Of a DNA stretch of 64,000 nt, positions 63,835 through 64,000 are shown piece by piece; positions within the stretch are counted from its first letter, which is position 1, and every line of letters starts with the position of its first letter. Source of the stretch: Piezodorus guildinii (Eukaryota; Arthropoda; Insecta; Hemiptera; Pentatomidae); the NCBI GenBank assembly GCA_023052935.1, contig CM041292.1, positions 196,656,299 through 196,720,298 of the forward strand, in the 5' to 3' direction. A program made the position numbers and the translations under genes. Under the pieces are notes generated by a model. It saw only the letters and a program-made list of their open reading frames with translations, was not told where the DNA came from and did not search any database.

Positions 63835-64000
63835 AATCGTTTAAAACAGGTACTGCCACATACGTAGAATAGATTTTATTTGTCTTTGGGGTATTCCCCT
63901 TACAAATAGAGCCTGGCTTGGCTATTCACAATACAATATTCAATTTCAAGTTATATACATATTTTAATATAGATAAATCTACATTTTTTTTTTCCTTTCT

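Larger units (their letters stand above)
62787..64000. repeat. Right arm of the large inverted repeat (runs off the window)
   Basis: Reverse complement of 60,967-62,178. It includes the same 69-codon frame on the plus strand (63,173-63,382) and the same MITE. The arm still matches at the last base of the window. Confidence 0.93.

Overview
The window looks like AT-rich (roughly 30% G+C), transposon-saturated nuclear DNA of an arthropod. The basis is the mix of elements: several mariner/Tc1 lineages, jockey-, L2/CR1- and RTE-like LINEs, a tRNA-derived SINE, hAT-type MITEs, an insect-type 'ctagctgttgctcgcgactt...ataatattagtatagat' repeat, and Penelope-type hammerhead motifs. I cannot name the species. 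There is no bacterial gene structure and no operon. Almost every recognisable coding stretch is a 5'-truncated or decayed mobile element.

Layout. 1-8 kb: an L2-like LINE tail, copies of a roughly 0.9-1.1 kb repeat called here the TCTGGTGC family (reverse-strand start TCTGGTGC, subterminal ACTTTCACTTAC), a 199-bp jockey tail with 12-bp target-site duplication (TSD), a LINE tail with 13-bp TSD and a strong 3' stem-loop, and a mariner fragment. 8-19 kb: jockey reverse-transcriptase fragments, a hAT-type MITE, TCTGGTGC copies (one split by a jockey insertion, two in tandem), an L2-like LINE remnant and a 97-bp fold-back. 19.6-20.4 kb: the only place that resembles an ordinary cellular gene, a G+C-richer open frame on the minus strand with a plausible splice acceptor. 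21-26 kb: tandem TCTGGTGC copies, one split by a SINE with a 14-bp TSD, then two tandem L2-like LINE tails, one holding a nested insertion. 26.8-36 kb: deleted mariners, jockey tails, an L2-like LINE interrupted by an internally deleted RTE-like LINE, and SINE copies. 38-50 kb: hammerhead motifs typical of Penelope-like elements, nested jockey/LINE insertions in a TCTGGTGC copy, and a DD37D Tc1/mariner fragment. 52-60 kb: a 251-bp tandem duplication, a TCTGGTGC copy holding a 474-bp LINE deletion derivative, a second jockey lineage, and a further tandem pair of TCTGGTGC copies. 61-64 kb: a near-perfect inverted repeat with arms of at least 1.2 kb around a 608-bp spacer, each arm carrying a hAT-type MITE with 8-bp TSDs inside a jockey fragment; the right arm runs off the window.

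The elements do not work together as a pathway. They form a layered insertion record in which nesting order can be read from exact TSDs. The most notable items are the hammerhead cores, the fresh inverted repeat, the TCTGGTGC family, the short LINE derivatives that keep both ends of a longer element, and the isolated coding-like island at 19.6-20.4 kb. All family assignments come from reading motifs by eye; no database search was possible.
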